Source: Pseudomonadales bacterium
Lineage (GTDB): Bacteria > Pseudomonadota > Gammaproteobacteria > Pseudomonadales > Azotimanducaceae
DNA length: 64,000 nt
Direction of reading: 5' to 3'
NCBI GenBank assembly: GCA_022822135.1
Contig: JAJECH010000033.1
Coordinates: 124,001 to 188,000, forward strand
The notes beneath the pieces were generated by a model that had not been told where the DNA came from, made no database searches, and saw nothing but the letters and a program-made list of their open reading frames with translations. This document shows positions 43,502-50,938 of this stretch, piece after piece. The position numbers and the translations under genes were made by a program. Each line of letters opens with the position of its first letter. Position 1 is the first letter of the stretch.

Positions 43502-44310
43502 CAGACGTTAGTCGCGAACGGTGTTTGACCTTCGCACCGAGGTCGTCTACCCCAAACCATCAATCCTGGTCTCCCATGAGACTGACCGGCAATCTGCTCG
43601 TTCTCCGGATTGCGATATCCAACTCGAACCAAGCGACGTACATCCTTCGACGTATTGATCCTTGAACCGTGGATCATGTGGATGCTGAATACGACTACAT
43701 CTCCACGTTTGGCAGGTACAGGAACCGTATGCTCAAGATCCCAGTCCTTGGTCGGGAGATGCGGCGTACAAGGACGTCCATCCGGATAGTTGACGACGTG
43801 TTCACGCGGACCCTCCCGGTGAGAACCGTCCAAGAATCGGATACAGCCATTGCCATCGTCAGTGTCATCCAAGTGAATTAAGCAGTCGACGTATCTCCCA
43901 TCACGGTGTTTATAAAAAGCCCAATCTTGGTGCATCGGGAACGGATGCCCTGTAGAAGGCGGTTTGGCATGCAACGTTGTGTGATGTAGCTCGACATTCG
44001 GACCGATAAGATCCGCCATAGCACCAGCGAGCTTTGGATGGGTAACGGCATCGCACCATGCTCTCGAATACCTATGAAGGTCGTGTAGAGCGACGAGCTT
44101 GGACCGTTTCTCTATATCCTCGCTCATGTAGACGCGGCGCCAACCGCCACTCCAACCAGGACTGGCGTTTGCCCAGGTCTCGATTTGCCAATCGAGTTCC
44201 TCCGTCATCGCTTCGATCTCTCCCTCAGAGTAGACTGCGGGGATGTGCAGGAAACCGTGACAATTGAAGAAATCGACCTCTCTTCGAGAGAGAGTATTAA
44301 GGTCATTCAC
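43501..44310 (-). CDS. Phytanoyl-CoA dioxygenase family protein
   Basis: A 269-residue Fe(II)/2-oxoglutarate oxygenase. The iron motif HxD is in FPMHQDWAFYKHRDGR, the distal His in FSIHMIHGSRIN, and the cosubstrate Arg in VRRLVRVGYRNP. It contains the typical IHLDDTDDGNGCIRFLDGSH strand. The family covers phytanoyl-CoA hydroxylases and many natural-product oxygenases, so the substrate is open. It lies 20 bases after the Ser/Thr kinase gene and overlaps the PhyH–HEAT gene by one base, so all three are likely made together. Confidence 0.88.
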   Translation of the reverse strand: MNDLNTLSRREVDFFNCHGFLHIPAVYSEGEIEAMTEELDWQIETWANASPGWSGGWRRVYMSEDIEKRSKLVALHDLHRYSRAWCDAVTHPKLAGAMADLIGPNVELHHTTLHAKPPSTGHPFPMHQDWAFYKHRDGRYVDCLIHLDDTDDGNGCIRFLDGSHREGPREHVVNYPDGRPCTPHLPTKDWDLEHTVPVPAKRGDVVVFSIHMIHGSRINTSKDVRRLVRVGYRNPENEQIAGQSHGRPGLMVWGRRPRCEGQTPFATNV

Positions 44311-44330
44311 AGATTGGCTCCTATCTCGAT

Positions 44331-45326
44331 CTAGTCATAGCTCGGATCGATCATCCATTCTTCAAGATGGTCGATGACATGGTCCATTGTCTGATAACGC
44401 AACCCCGGTTCATGCGCAACGCAACTCATGCAAATTTCAGAGAGATGAGACGATACCGGGACGCCTCCCATACGTGATGCTGGCGCCGGAATACGACCAC
44501 GCTTTACAAAATCCAATACCCGATTTACCGTATCACCTTGAACCATTCTGCGCAATGCGAGTAGCTCGTACAAGATCGCCCCGAGGCTATAGATGTCCGA
44601 ACGATGGTCCACGTCGTTGTGATTGACCAACTGCTCTGGCGACATGTATGCAGGCGTTGCATCAAGTGGTGACTGAGCAGTCAATGTGACGTCCTCATCT
44701 TTCGGTACGACGATGCGAGGTTTGTGCATCTCTAACTTGGGTTCCTCATCCTTACCCCAAACCTTCGCCAAACCCCAATCAAGCAAAAGTACTTCGTCAA
44801 ACGCGCCAATCAGGATGTTCTCCGGCTTGACATCTCGATGGACAACACCATGTCGGTGTGCATAGTGCAAAGCATGTCCTACTTGAGATAGCACGTTGAT
44901 CAGCTTCATTAGCGAATGACCGCCAACGTTATGCGACTGTGCTTCGGCGCACGAATCCAGAATCTCGCGCATGGTCGCGCCGTACACCAACTTCATGGTG
45001 AAGTATGGGTGACCATCAACGTTTCGTCCTAGTTCATAGGTAGGAATCGTGTTCGGGTGTTGCAACATCGCGGTCACGCGAGCCTCTCGAATGAAGCGAC
45101 GCTGTTGGATGGGATCATCGGCGAGTTCGGAACGCAACTCCTTGTAGCAGATCGTGCGCATGAGATGAAGGTCCTGACACGAACTGATAACGCAGGTTCC
45201 GCCTTTTGCGATGGTCTTGAAATATGCGTAACGCATCCTTGAGTCAGGATGTTTCGACAAGGCGTGGTCTGTGTCTTCTAACGAGACTCGCGGATATGCG
45301 GTTTCGCGGGTTGGGTATCGAGACAT
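44331..45326 (-). CDS. Hanks-type Ser/Thr protein kinase
   Basis: A 331-residue soluble kinase. The ATP loop is degenerate (IAKGGTCVISSCQD), but the rest is intact: the Lys in CYKELRSEL, the catalytic loop GVVHRDVKPENILIG, DWG in place of DFG (LLLDWGLAKVWG) and the activation segment ending YMSPEQL. There is no transmembrane or sensor domain after the kinase fold. It heads the operon with the two PhyH-type genes and diverges from the MotA/ExbB-like gene cluster, so phosphorylation of one of those neighbours is an attractive but untested idea. Confidence 0.92.
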   Translation of the reverse strand: MSRYPTRETAYPRVSLEDTDHALSKHPDSRMRYAYFKTIAKGGTCVISSCQDLHLMRTICYKELRSELADDPIQQRRFIREARVTAMLQHPNTIPTYELGRNVDGHPYFTMKLVYGATMREILDSCAEAQSHNVGGHSLMKLINVLSQVGHALHYAHRHGVVHRDVKPENILIGAFDEVLLLDWGLAKVWGKDEEPKLEMHKPRIVVPKDEDVTLTAQSPLDATPAYMSPEQLVNHNDVDHRSDIYSLGAILYELLALRRMVQGDTVNRVLDFVKRGRIPAPASRMGGVPVSSHLSEICMSCVAHEPGLRYQTMDHVIDHLEEWMIDPSYD

Positions 45327-45514
45327 TTACAGATGTAGTGCAAACTCGCTGGTGAATGCTAAACCCATGTCAACCGAAATATTGTCGCTGACGGTCCACA
45401 TCAGAGTACGTCAAAAGGTCCATAAAAACACTCCACTATTTTCCATGATGTTCCATCGAATTTCATATTCACCGTTCCTAAACTTGGATTTTCGTTTCTC
45501 TACCAGCAACCCAA
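45327..45514. promoter_or_regulatory. Divergent promoter region between kinase and channel operons
   Basis: A 188-base gap between the kinase start (minus) and the TTG of the small DUF4258-like gene (plus). It is richer in A/T than the flanking genes and must contain promoters for both directions, so the two operons could be co-regulated. The near repeats TTTTCCATGATG and TGTTCCATCGAATTTC at about 45439–45465 are possible operator sequence. I cannot assign -35/-10 boxes with confidence. Confidence 0.4.
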
Positions 45515-45889
45515 TTGACCGCTGCGATCTCCCCTTCTACACTGCTTACACAAGAATTCAGCGAACCGATACTCCTATCAAAACGCGCACGCCAAAGACT
45601 CGCACAATTCGACCGTGTCAGCCTTAGTCAACACACAGAGATGCGAGTGCGTCAACGCGGTATCTCTGAACTGCAAATCGTGCTCATGCTCCTGTTTGGT
45701 CATTCAACACCGGCCGGGCCTTCGGAGCGGTCGTTTGCACTCGACCAAGCAAGTCGACACGACTTGCGACGTGCACTTGGAAGCCAATATGCTCGCATCT
45801 GCGACCGACTCGACTATTTCCTCATCGTCGATCCCAACGCTAAGTGTGTCGTGACATGCTGTCACCGGCTGAAACGACCACATCGCTAA
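45515..45889 (+). CDS. Small DUF4258-like protein
   Basis: A 124-residue protein with the look of the DUF4258 group, a small RelE/BrnT-like fold: LSQHTEMRVRQRGISELQIV is the usual HxxxRxxQRGI signature, and the end carries a strand with KCVVTCCHRLKR. Some relatives are toxins, but no antitoxin is next to it, so I do not call it a toxin. The TTG start at 45515 is the only early start; the conserved part begins around residue 25. It precedes the channel gene by 111 bases, a gap containing an imperfect hairpin (45947–45964, GCCG/CGGC arms). Confidence 0.55.
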   Translation: MTAAISPSTLLTQEFSEPILLSKRARQRLAQFDRVSLSQHTEMRVRQRGISELQIVLMLLFGHSTPAGPSERSFALDQASRHDLRRALGSQYARICDRLDYFLIVDPNAKCVVTCCHRLKRPHR

Positions 45890-46000
45890 CTCGTTGTTCA
45901 GTCTGAACTAACAGCCTACGAAATACTCTAATCTGACATATTGAACGCCGCTCTTCAGAACGGCTTCTAAAATCCGTCTTCTTCATTCCCAAGGATCAAC

Positions 46001-47038
46001 GTGCGCGTCGCGATTGTCGTTTACATCTTGCTTGTCGCGTTGGTCGCCTTCAACGTCACGCAAGTGTTTGAATTGCCTGCATGGGTGGCAGCACCTGCCG
46101 TGTTACTAGCGATCGCTGTCATTGCGATCGCACATTTCGCCATAAGATCTTCACAGGCGCTTTACTTTGCGTTAAGTGCGATCAGTGTCCTGAGTCTGCT
46201 CGTAGTGAGTTTCACTGCATCGTTACCCGCCTTTGCAGTGATCGACAACGGTAGCGGCTTGCAATGGACGAGCAGCTTGATCCCGCTATTTGTTTCTGCA
46301 ATTGGACTATACGGTGTTGGGCTTTGGCTCAAAGCTGCGAGTGCGAGTCAAGCAGACGCGCTCGATTGGCTCGCGAACTTTCTAAGTGGTCCTGGACTTC
46401 TACTTTCGCTTCTGACCGCACTTGTCCTAAGTGCAACCACGCTGCTCGCGCTTGAGTGGCTTGGCGAAACCTGGACGACAGCACAAGCGATTACCAGACG
46501 TTTTCTCGAGCGCGGCATGATCCCACCAACAACGGTCTTGTTCTTCTACTGGGGGATGTTGATCCTGATTGGGAAGTGGTGGAACACGCTCTACCTTCGT
46601 GCGAGCCTACAACGTTGGCAGATCGGACAAGAATCCAACATCCTGACGCACATTGACCGCATTCGAGTGTTGTCGGACGACTCGGTTCGATTGGACGATC
46701 GACTGGAGTTTCTGTGGCGTCGACACGAGGAGTCATTCACGGTGCCTCGTTATATTGGCTGGGTTGTGCCTGTTTTAGGCTTCATCGGTACTGTACTCGG
46801 CATCTCCTTGGCCGCCGACGGCATCCGCAAGCTGATCGCGTCAGAGTCGGGTTTAAGCGGCTTATCCACCGAACTCGGAGCCGCGATTGCGCCACTCGGT
46901 ATCGCGTTCGATACGACTTTAATCGCGCTCTCACTCAGCGTGTTGCTGATGCTCTTTCTAACTCTTGTCCAGCGCAGCGAGGAACGCGCTCTTAACACAC
47001 TAGAGCGACAACTGCGCGAAAGCGTCCGTGCCTTCTAG
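46001..47038 (+). CDS. MotA/TolQ/ExbB-type proton channel protein with extra N-terminal membrane segments
   Basis: A 345-residue polytopic protein. The C-terminal third is a clear MotA/TolQ/ExbB domain: WVVPVLGFIGTVLGISLAAD, then IAPLGIAFDTTLIALSLSVL and a basic tail. Before it lie about six further hydrophobic segments, where ExbB/TolQ have one and MotA has two, so the N-terminal membrane part is unusual. The cytoplasmic loop (about 190–250) carries the charged RVLSDDSVRLDDRLEFLWRR. The GTG start has AAGGA six bases upstream. It overlaps the next gene by 11 bases. The family forms ion channels that power TonB, Tol or flagellar work; this one probably pairs with the two single-anchor proteins that follow. 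Confidence 0.85.
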   Translation: MRVAIVVYILLVALVAFNVTQVFELPAWVAAPAVLLAIAVIAIAHFAIRSSQALYFALSAISVLSLLVVSFTASLPAFAVIDNGSGLQWTSSLIPLFVSAIGLYGVGLWLKAASASQADALDWLANFLSGPGLLLSLLTALVLSATTLLALEWLGETWTTAQAITRRFLERGMIPPTTVLFFYWGMLILIGKWWNTLYLRASLQRWQIGQESNILTHIDRIRVLSDDSVRLDDRLEFLWRRHEESFTVPRYIGWVVPVLGFIGTVLGISLAADGIRKLIASESGLSGLSTELGAAIAPLGIAFDTTLIALSLSVLLMLFLTLVQRSEERALNTLERQLRESVRAF

Positions 47039-47546
47039 GGAACGTCAAACGGACGACGACAACAACGCGCCGATGATGGCCGTGTTTGGCGGCATGTTTG
47101 CGCTAATGCTGGTGTTCCTGCTTATCGTCAACATCTTTTCGGAATCTGCGGTTCGCGAACGCCTGCAAGACACCGCAGAAGACGGTCTCTATCGAATCCA
47201 GAGTGAGACAGGAGGATTTGGTTACGTCGTCATCGTGTTTCCGAGTACGCTACGCATCGTTGAAACAGGTGAAGGAATTCCGCGAGAAGAGATTTGTGAA
47301 CCTGGTAGCGCATACCGTAATTACGCCGAGCGAATTTACGAAGATACAGAGCAACAGCTTCTGTTCTTTGTACTGGAGGGCAGCATTCCGATCATGGCCG
47401 AAGCGCGCAACTGTCTCGCCGCGATATGGCCTGAGCGTGAAATCAAGATTGGATGGGTCGTCGCAGATAACGAGTTCCTTAAGTCCGTCATGTTGGATGA
47501 CATTCCGTCATACATCCGCGACTATACCGAAATAACTAGGCCGTGA
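47028..47546 (+). CDS. Single-anchor ExbD/MotB-like protein lacking the membrane Asp
   Basis: A 172-residue protein with a short acidic cytoplasmic head (RERQTDDDNN), one transmembrane helix (MMAVFGGMFALMLVFLLIVN) and a periplasmic domain of about 130 residues with alternating strands and helices (YVVIVFPSTLRIVE, EIKIGWVVADNEFL). The topology matches ExbD/MotB partners of MotA/ExbB channels, but the helix has no Asp, the usual proton-carrying residue. The family assignment rests on topology and position. It overlaps both neighbours (11 and 4 bases), so the three membrane genes are stoichiometrically coupled. Confidence 0.6.
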   Translation: MPSRERQTDDDNNAPMMAVFGGMFALMLVFLLIVNIFSESAVRERLQDTAEDGLYRIQSETGGFGYVVIVFPSTLRIVETGEGIPREEICEPGSAYRNYAERIYEDTEQQLLFFVLEGSIPIMAEARNCLAAIWPEREIKIGWVVADNEFLKSVMLDDIPSYIRDYTEITRP

Positions 47547-49228
47547 TCTCCGCAGCTCGACGGATACCGAATTTCGCAGGGGTCGCCTTGGTAGACATCC
47601 TCGCTAACGGTGTCGCTGTACTGATCATCGTCATCGTGCTTAGCATCGCGAGTCGATTCGAACAAGAAAAGGAATACAGCGAGCGAATTCAGGAAGTCTC
47701 AGCTGTGATGACGCGGGAATTTAGTACCTCGCTCGTCTTGAACAGACTTGCAGCCGGCCCACCAGCCCAGCTTCATGACTACGAAAACGACCCGCTCGAC
47801 CGAATTTGGGATCCCGCAATCATGCCAGTGCTCGAGATCCACAAGAATGTCGTACGTGACCCCTATTCAGGACGTATATGGCACCGGTCGGAGCTGCTCC
47901 AGGAACCCAACAGTTTGGATACATTCCTCGGAGCGTTCGACACCTATCAACGGGCGGCGGTACGCGGCGATTTTTACGACATCGGCACCTTCTACTTATT
48001 AATGTCGATCCTCAAGGAACACGGGATTGTTATCACTCATTGGCATTTCGTCGGTGTGCCGGGAATCGGCCCTGAATCCAACCTTGGGTTATGTCCCGCC
48101 GGGACGAGCGCTAAAGATTGCGCCGGGCAGGGCGGCGGTAATCAGACATCAACTGTCGCTGACGTCTATGAATCCCTCACCAACGGCAGTGGCGACCGCG
48201 AAAACCAAAGTGACGGCGAATGGCCACCGAGCGAGTCTGATTGGGGGGAAGATGGACAAGCGAGTTCCACGAATACCGATACATTGCCCGAAGGTACGCA
48301 ACTCGGACCTGGCGGCAACGGCAGCATCGAGAGCGCGAGCTTCCCGGATGTTCGCGCATCGCGTAACCAACAGACAGGCCAATCCGCGGGTGGCGTCGGT
48401 TCCGTACCTGGATTTTCGATCCGTTTGGCGGATCCAACCGCTGAACTGATGAATTTGGGGTCATTCGATTTCGGTGTCATCGAGCGAGACCTTGCATCTT
48501 TTTTAGCCGCGTTCATGGCATTCTTAGTCGAAGTTCAGCGGTTCTATGACAACGACAATCCGCCGACGGAATTGCTTCAACAGTTTCTACCGATCCTACA
48601 GAACTTTATGTCCCAACCGCCGGAGCTCGCTGACGTACAAAGAGAAGCAATTGAGGACCTAGCCTTGTCACTTGAATTGCTTCACGGGCAAGGCTACGTT
48701 CAGGACCAGCCAGAGCCTCTGCTCACGATGCCGATGCCGCCTTCGGCGCATCCGGAAGCGCTCATTCGTCTACCGGTCAATCGATTGCTCATTGAAGCAG
48801 AAATCCAATCGAACAACGAATCACTGCTTGAGTCCATACCTGAAACGGCCAAACTTCGATTCAATCTTCAGGCGTATCCAGATATATGGCGTGGCATGCA
48901 AGTCACACTGGAACGAAATGCGGTGCTGCTCATGTCACCCGTTCAGTCTGACTTGGAAACCGCGAAATGGCGTGCTATCGCGTACCTTTCGCCACAACTC
49001 GACGACTTTGTTGTCGGTTTTGTGTTCGGAGCATACGACGAAGATGGCCAACTTGAGATCCTCGCGGAACCCAACCAAGGGATCGTCAACACCTTGCGCG
49101 TGGTGCCTCAATGGGATCGCAGTCCGTTTAGCATCCAAACCTGGATGACGATGCTGTACGTTGCCGCCGGGCTATCTCTCATTGCGTTACTGTTCTTCTG
49201 GCGCCCTGGGACGCGATTCAGACGATGA
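47543..49228 (+). CDS. Large ExbD/MotB-like partner with membrane Asp and C-terminal anchor
   Basis: A 561-residue protein unknown to me as a family. The N-terminus resembles an ExbD/MotB helix: Asp18 sits at its start (VALVDILANGVAVLIIVIVL), as in the VDVMLVLL of ExbD. A coiled region follows, then a Gly/Ser/Asp-rich low-complexity stretch (about residues 190–290), a helical domain, and a second hydrophobic segment near the end (LYVAAGLSLIALLFFW). Most of it should lie in the periplasm. The GTG start overlaps the upstream stop (GTGA) and its own stop overlaps the SUMF1 gene (ATGA). It is a candidate force-transmitting subunit of the adjacent channel. Confidence 0.6.
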   Translation: MISAARRIPNFAGVALVDILANGVAVLIIVIVLSIASRFEQEKEYSERIQEVSAVMTREFSTSLVLNRLAAGPPAQLHDYENDPLDRIWDPAIMPVLEIHKNVVRDPYSGRIWHRSELLQEPNSLDTFLGAFDTYQRAAVRGDFYDIGTFYLLMSILKEHGIVITHWHFVGVPGIGPESNLGLCPAGTSAKDCAGQGGGNQTSTVADVYESLTNGSGDRENQSDGEWPPSESDWGEDGQASSTNTDTLPEGTQLGPGGNGSIESASFPDVRASRNQQTGQSAGGVGSVPGFSIRLADPTAELMNLGSFDFGVIERDLASFLAAFMAFLVEVQRFYDNDNPPTELLQQFLPILQNFMSQPPELADVQREAIEDLALSLELLHGQGYVQDQPEPLLTMPMPPSAHPEALIRLPVNRLLIEAEIQSNNESLLESIPETAKLRFNLQAYPDIWRGMQVTLERNAVLLMSPVQSDLETAKWRAIAYLSPQLDDFVVGFVFGAYDEDGQLEILAEPNQGIVNTLRVVPQWDRSPFSIQTWMTMLYVAAGLSLIALLFFWRPGTRFRR

Positions 49229-50793
49229 AATGGCAGGTCCCACTCGGAATCCTCATCGTACTTCTCGTCATCGGTTTGACGACAACATTGCTCAACATCA
49301 ACCGCGCCGACACGGAAACACTCACGGTCCCGATCGGTGTGCAACACGCGGCGTCACCGAGCGCCAAGCAACTGGATCTGGCCGCTGTGACGGCTTATGA
49401 ACGTAATCAATTTAACAAGGAACTAAAGCAACGTCTTAACAAACCAAGACGTACGATCGAGCTCAGTGGGTTTTTCGCGGATACCTGTGAAGTCAGTCAA
49501 CTGCAATGGGAGCAGTTCGTCGAGTGGACGAGCCGTCAACCGGGTTTTGATAAAACAAGCGAGAACCAATGGCTGCAATCTTCTTCCACTGGCCATCGTA
49601 TCGCTGGTCGACTGACCTCGCCTGCCAGTGGCATAAATTACAAAGGTGCAAGCGCCTACTGCAGCGCCGCGGGCGGTCGTCTGCCCTTCGCTGAGGAATT
49701 CGAGGCGATGGCAAGTGGCGATTCATCCCACCTTTACCCATGGGGAGATGATTTCACACCAGAAGCGTGGCCTTTTAACAGTGCCGAACGTAATTCCTCG
49801 CAAGCTTGTGGTTCACACGAATTCGCTTCGACACCAAGCGGTATCCATGATTTAGCGAACAATGCGATGGAGTGGGGGCAAGGTCCAATGTATGCCCAAT
49901 CACTTGCGTTCCAACCGAGTATTCATGGTGCGCCAGCAGCGCGTCGATCCCAGCGGGAGCTCTATGCGCTAAACGCCGCCTGGCTTCAAGCAGAGCCCAC
50001 GTTGAAGTCGCTCCATTTAGGATTTAGGTGTGTATACGGAAAGCACCCACTCATTTTGCCTTGGCGTCGTCGCGTGCAGGATGTCGTGCAGATACCGGCT
50101 GGCACCTATGAAATCGGTCTTCCTGAAGAGTCGCGCATACCTTTATTTCTCGCCAACATGCCGCCAGTGCGAGGGATCAATCTTCAGGATCTATTGCAGC
50201 GTGATGCGTCAGCAGAGAACGAGTTAAGAGTTGATCGTTGTGAAGTTCGTCGATCCGCATATGCGAAATTCTTAGGCGACCCTCTCGTTCAGCTCGGCAT
50301 GTTCAGTAACGAGAATCAGCCCGCCAATATCGATTTTGCGCCACTCGACTGGATTGAGCAACTTGAAGACAGTTCCTTGCCCGTGTACGGCGTCAATTGG
50401 TGGGCCGCGGACGCCTATGCAAGATGGTCAGGTGGTCGCCTTCCTACCGTTGAAGAGTGGCGTCAACTAGCAGCCGGCAAAGCTGGCTTTACGTATCCGT
50501 GGGGCATGTCGTACGACGACGAAGCCGCCCAAACCGGCGAAGACGCTTCTTCTAGATTGAGAGCTTGTGGGTCAAAGCGAAACGACAAAACCGTTGCTGG
50601 CGTGGTTGACCTCGGTGGGAACCTTTCTGAATGGACAAGGTCGCTTAGCGCACAGAACTCACGCTTGTCGATGTGGGTACAAGGCGGCAATTGGTTGCTG
50701 CCCGGCGCTGAAACGTCCAAATCCCTATTTGGTCGGACCGTACCACTCACTCACCGCTCAAAATCGATCGGATTTCGTGTCGTGTATGACTGA
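49225..50793 (+). CDS. Membrane-anchored tandem SUMF1/FGE-fold protein
   Basis: A 522-residue protein with an N-terminal membrane anchor (VPLGILIVLLVIGLTTTLLN) and two SUMF1 (FGE-sulfatase) domains. Domain 1 (about 55–275) has ASAYCSAAGGRLPFAEEFEA and LYPWGDDF. Domain 2 (about 285–522) has VYGVNWWAADAYARWSGGRL, GFTYPWG, DLGGNLSEWTR and IGFRVVYD. The cysteine pair of true formylglycine-generating enzymes is absent; the GGNWLLPGAETSKSLFGRT region has none. It is therefore likely a binding or structural module rather than a sulfatase activator. It is translationally coupled to the channel genes, suggesting a periplasmic accessory subunit. Confidence 0.82.
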   Translation: MKWQVPLGILIVLLVIGLTTTLLNINRADTETLTVPIGVQHAASPSAKQLDLAAVTAYERNQFNKELKQRLNKPRRTIELSGFFADTCEVSQLQWEQFVEWTSRQPGFDKTSENQWLQSSSTGHRIAGRLTSPASGINYKGASAYCSAAGGRLPFAEEFEAMASGDSSHLYPWGDDFTPEAWPFNSAERNSSQACGSHEFASTPSGIHDLANNAMEWGQGPMYAQSLAFQPSIHGAPAARRSQRELYALNAAWLQAEPTLKSLHLGFRCVYGKHPLILPWRRRVQDVVQIPAGTYEIGLPEESRIPLFLANMPPVRGINLQDLLQRDASAENELRVDRCEVRRSAYAKFLGDPLVQLGMFSNENQPANIDFAPLDWIEQLEDSSLPVYGVNWWAADAYARWSGGRLPTVEEWRQLAAGKAGFTYPWGMSYDDEAAQTGEDASSRLRACGSKRNDKTVAGVVDLGGNLSEWTRSLSAQNSRLSMWVQGGNWLLPGAETSKSLFGRTVPLTHRSKSIGFRVVYD

Positions 50794-50938
50794 TCAAATA
50801 GCAACATGCTTATCTCGCTTCGTCCTCTAATCGACCATTGCTAGTCATGGCTACAACCAAGTTAATGCGGAACTAGAACTCATTGTTTAATATCGAGTCG
50901 TATACGAAGTAGACTTGTACGGTAGTACTCGCTAAACA

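Noticed and set aside
45271-45627. ORF of 118 codons spanning the kinase start and the small DUF4258-like gene
   Set aside because: It overlaps two better-supported genes in other frames and has a low-complexity, shadow-like composition.
45515-45889. Toxin–antitoxin module
   Set aside because: The DUF4258-like protein resembles RelE-fold toxins, but no antitoxin gene is adjacent on either side.
46001-49228. Zorya anti-phage system (ZorA/ZorB)
   Set aside because: The channel gene and its partners resemble ZorA/ZorB only in general type. There is no OmpA-like peptidoglycan domain, no helicase ZorD and no ZorC/ZorE, so I do not call it Zorya.
49225-50793. Activator of the sulfatase at 553
   Set aside because: Although it has an FGE fold, the catalytic cysteines are absent and it belongs to a distant operon.
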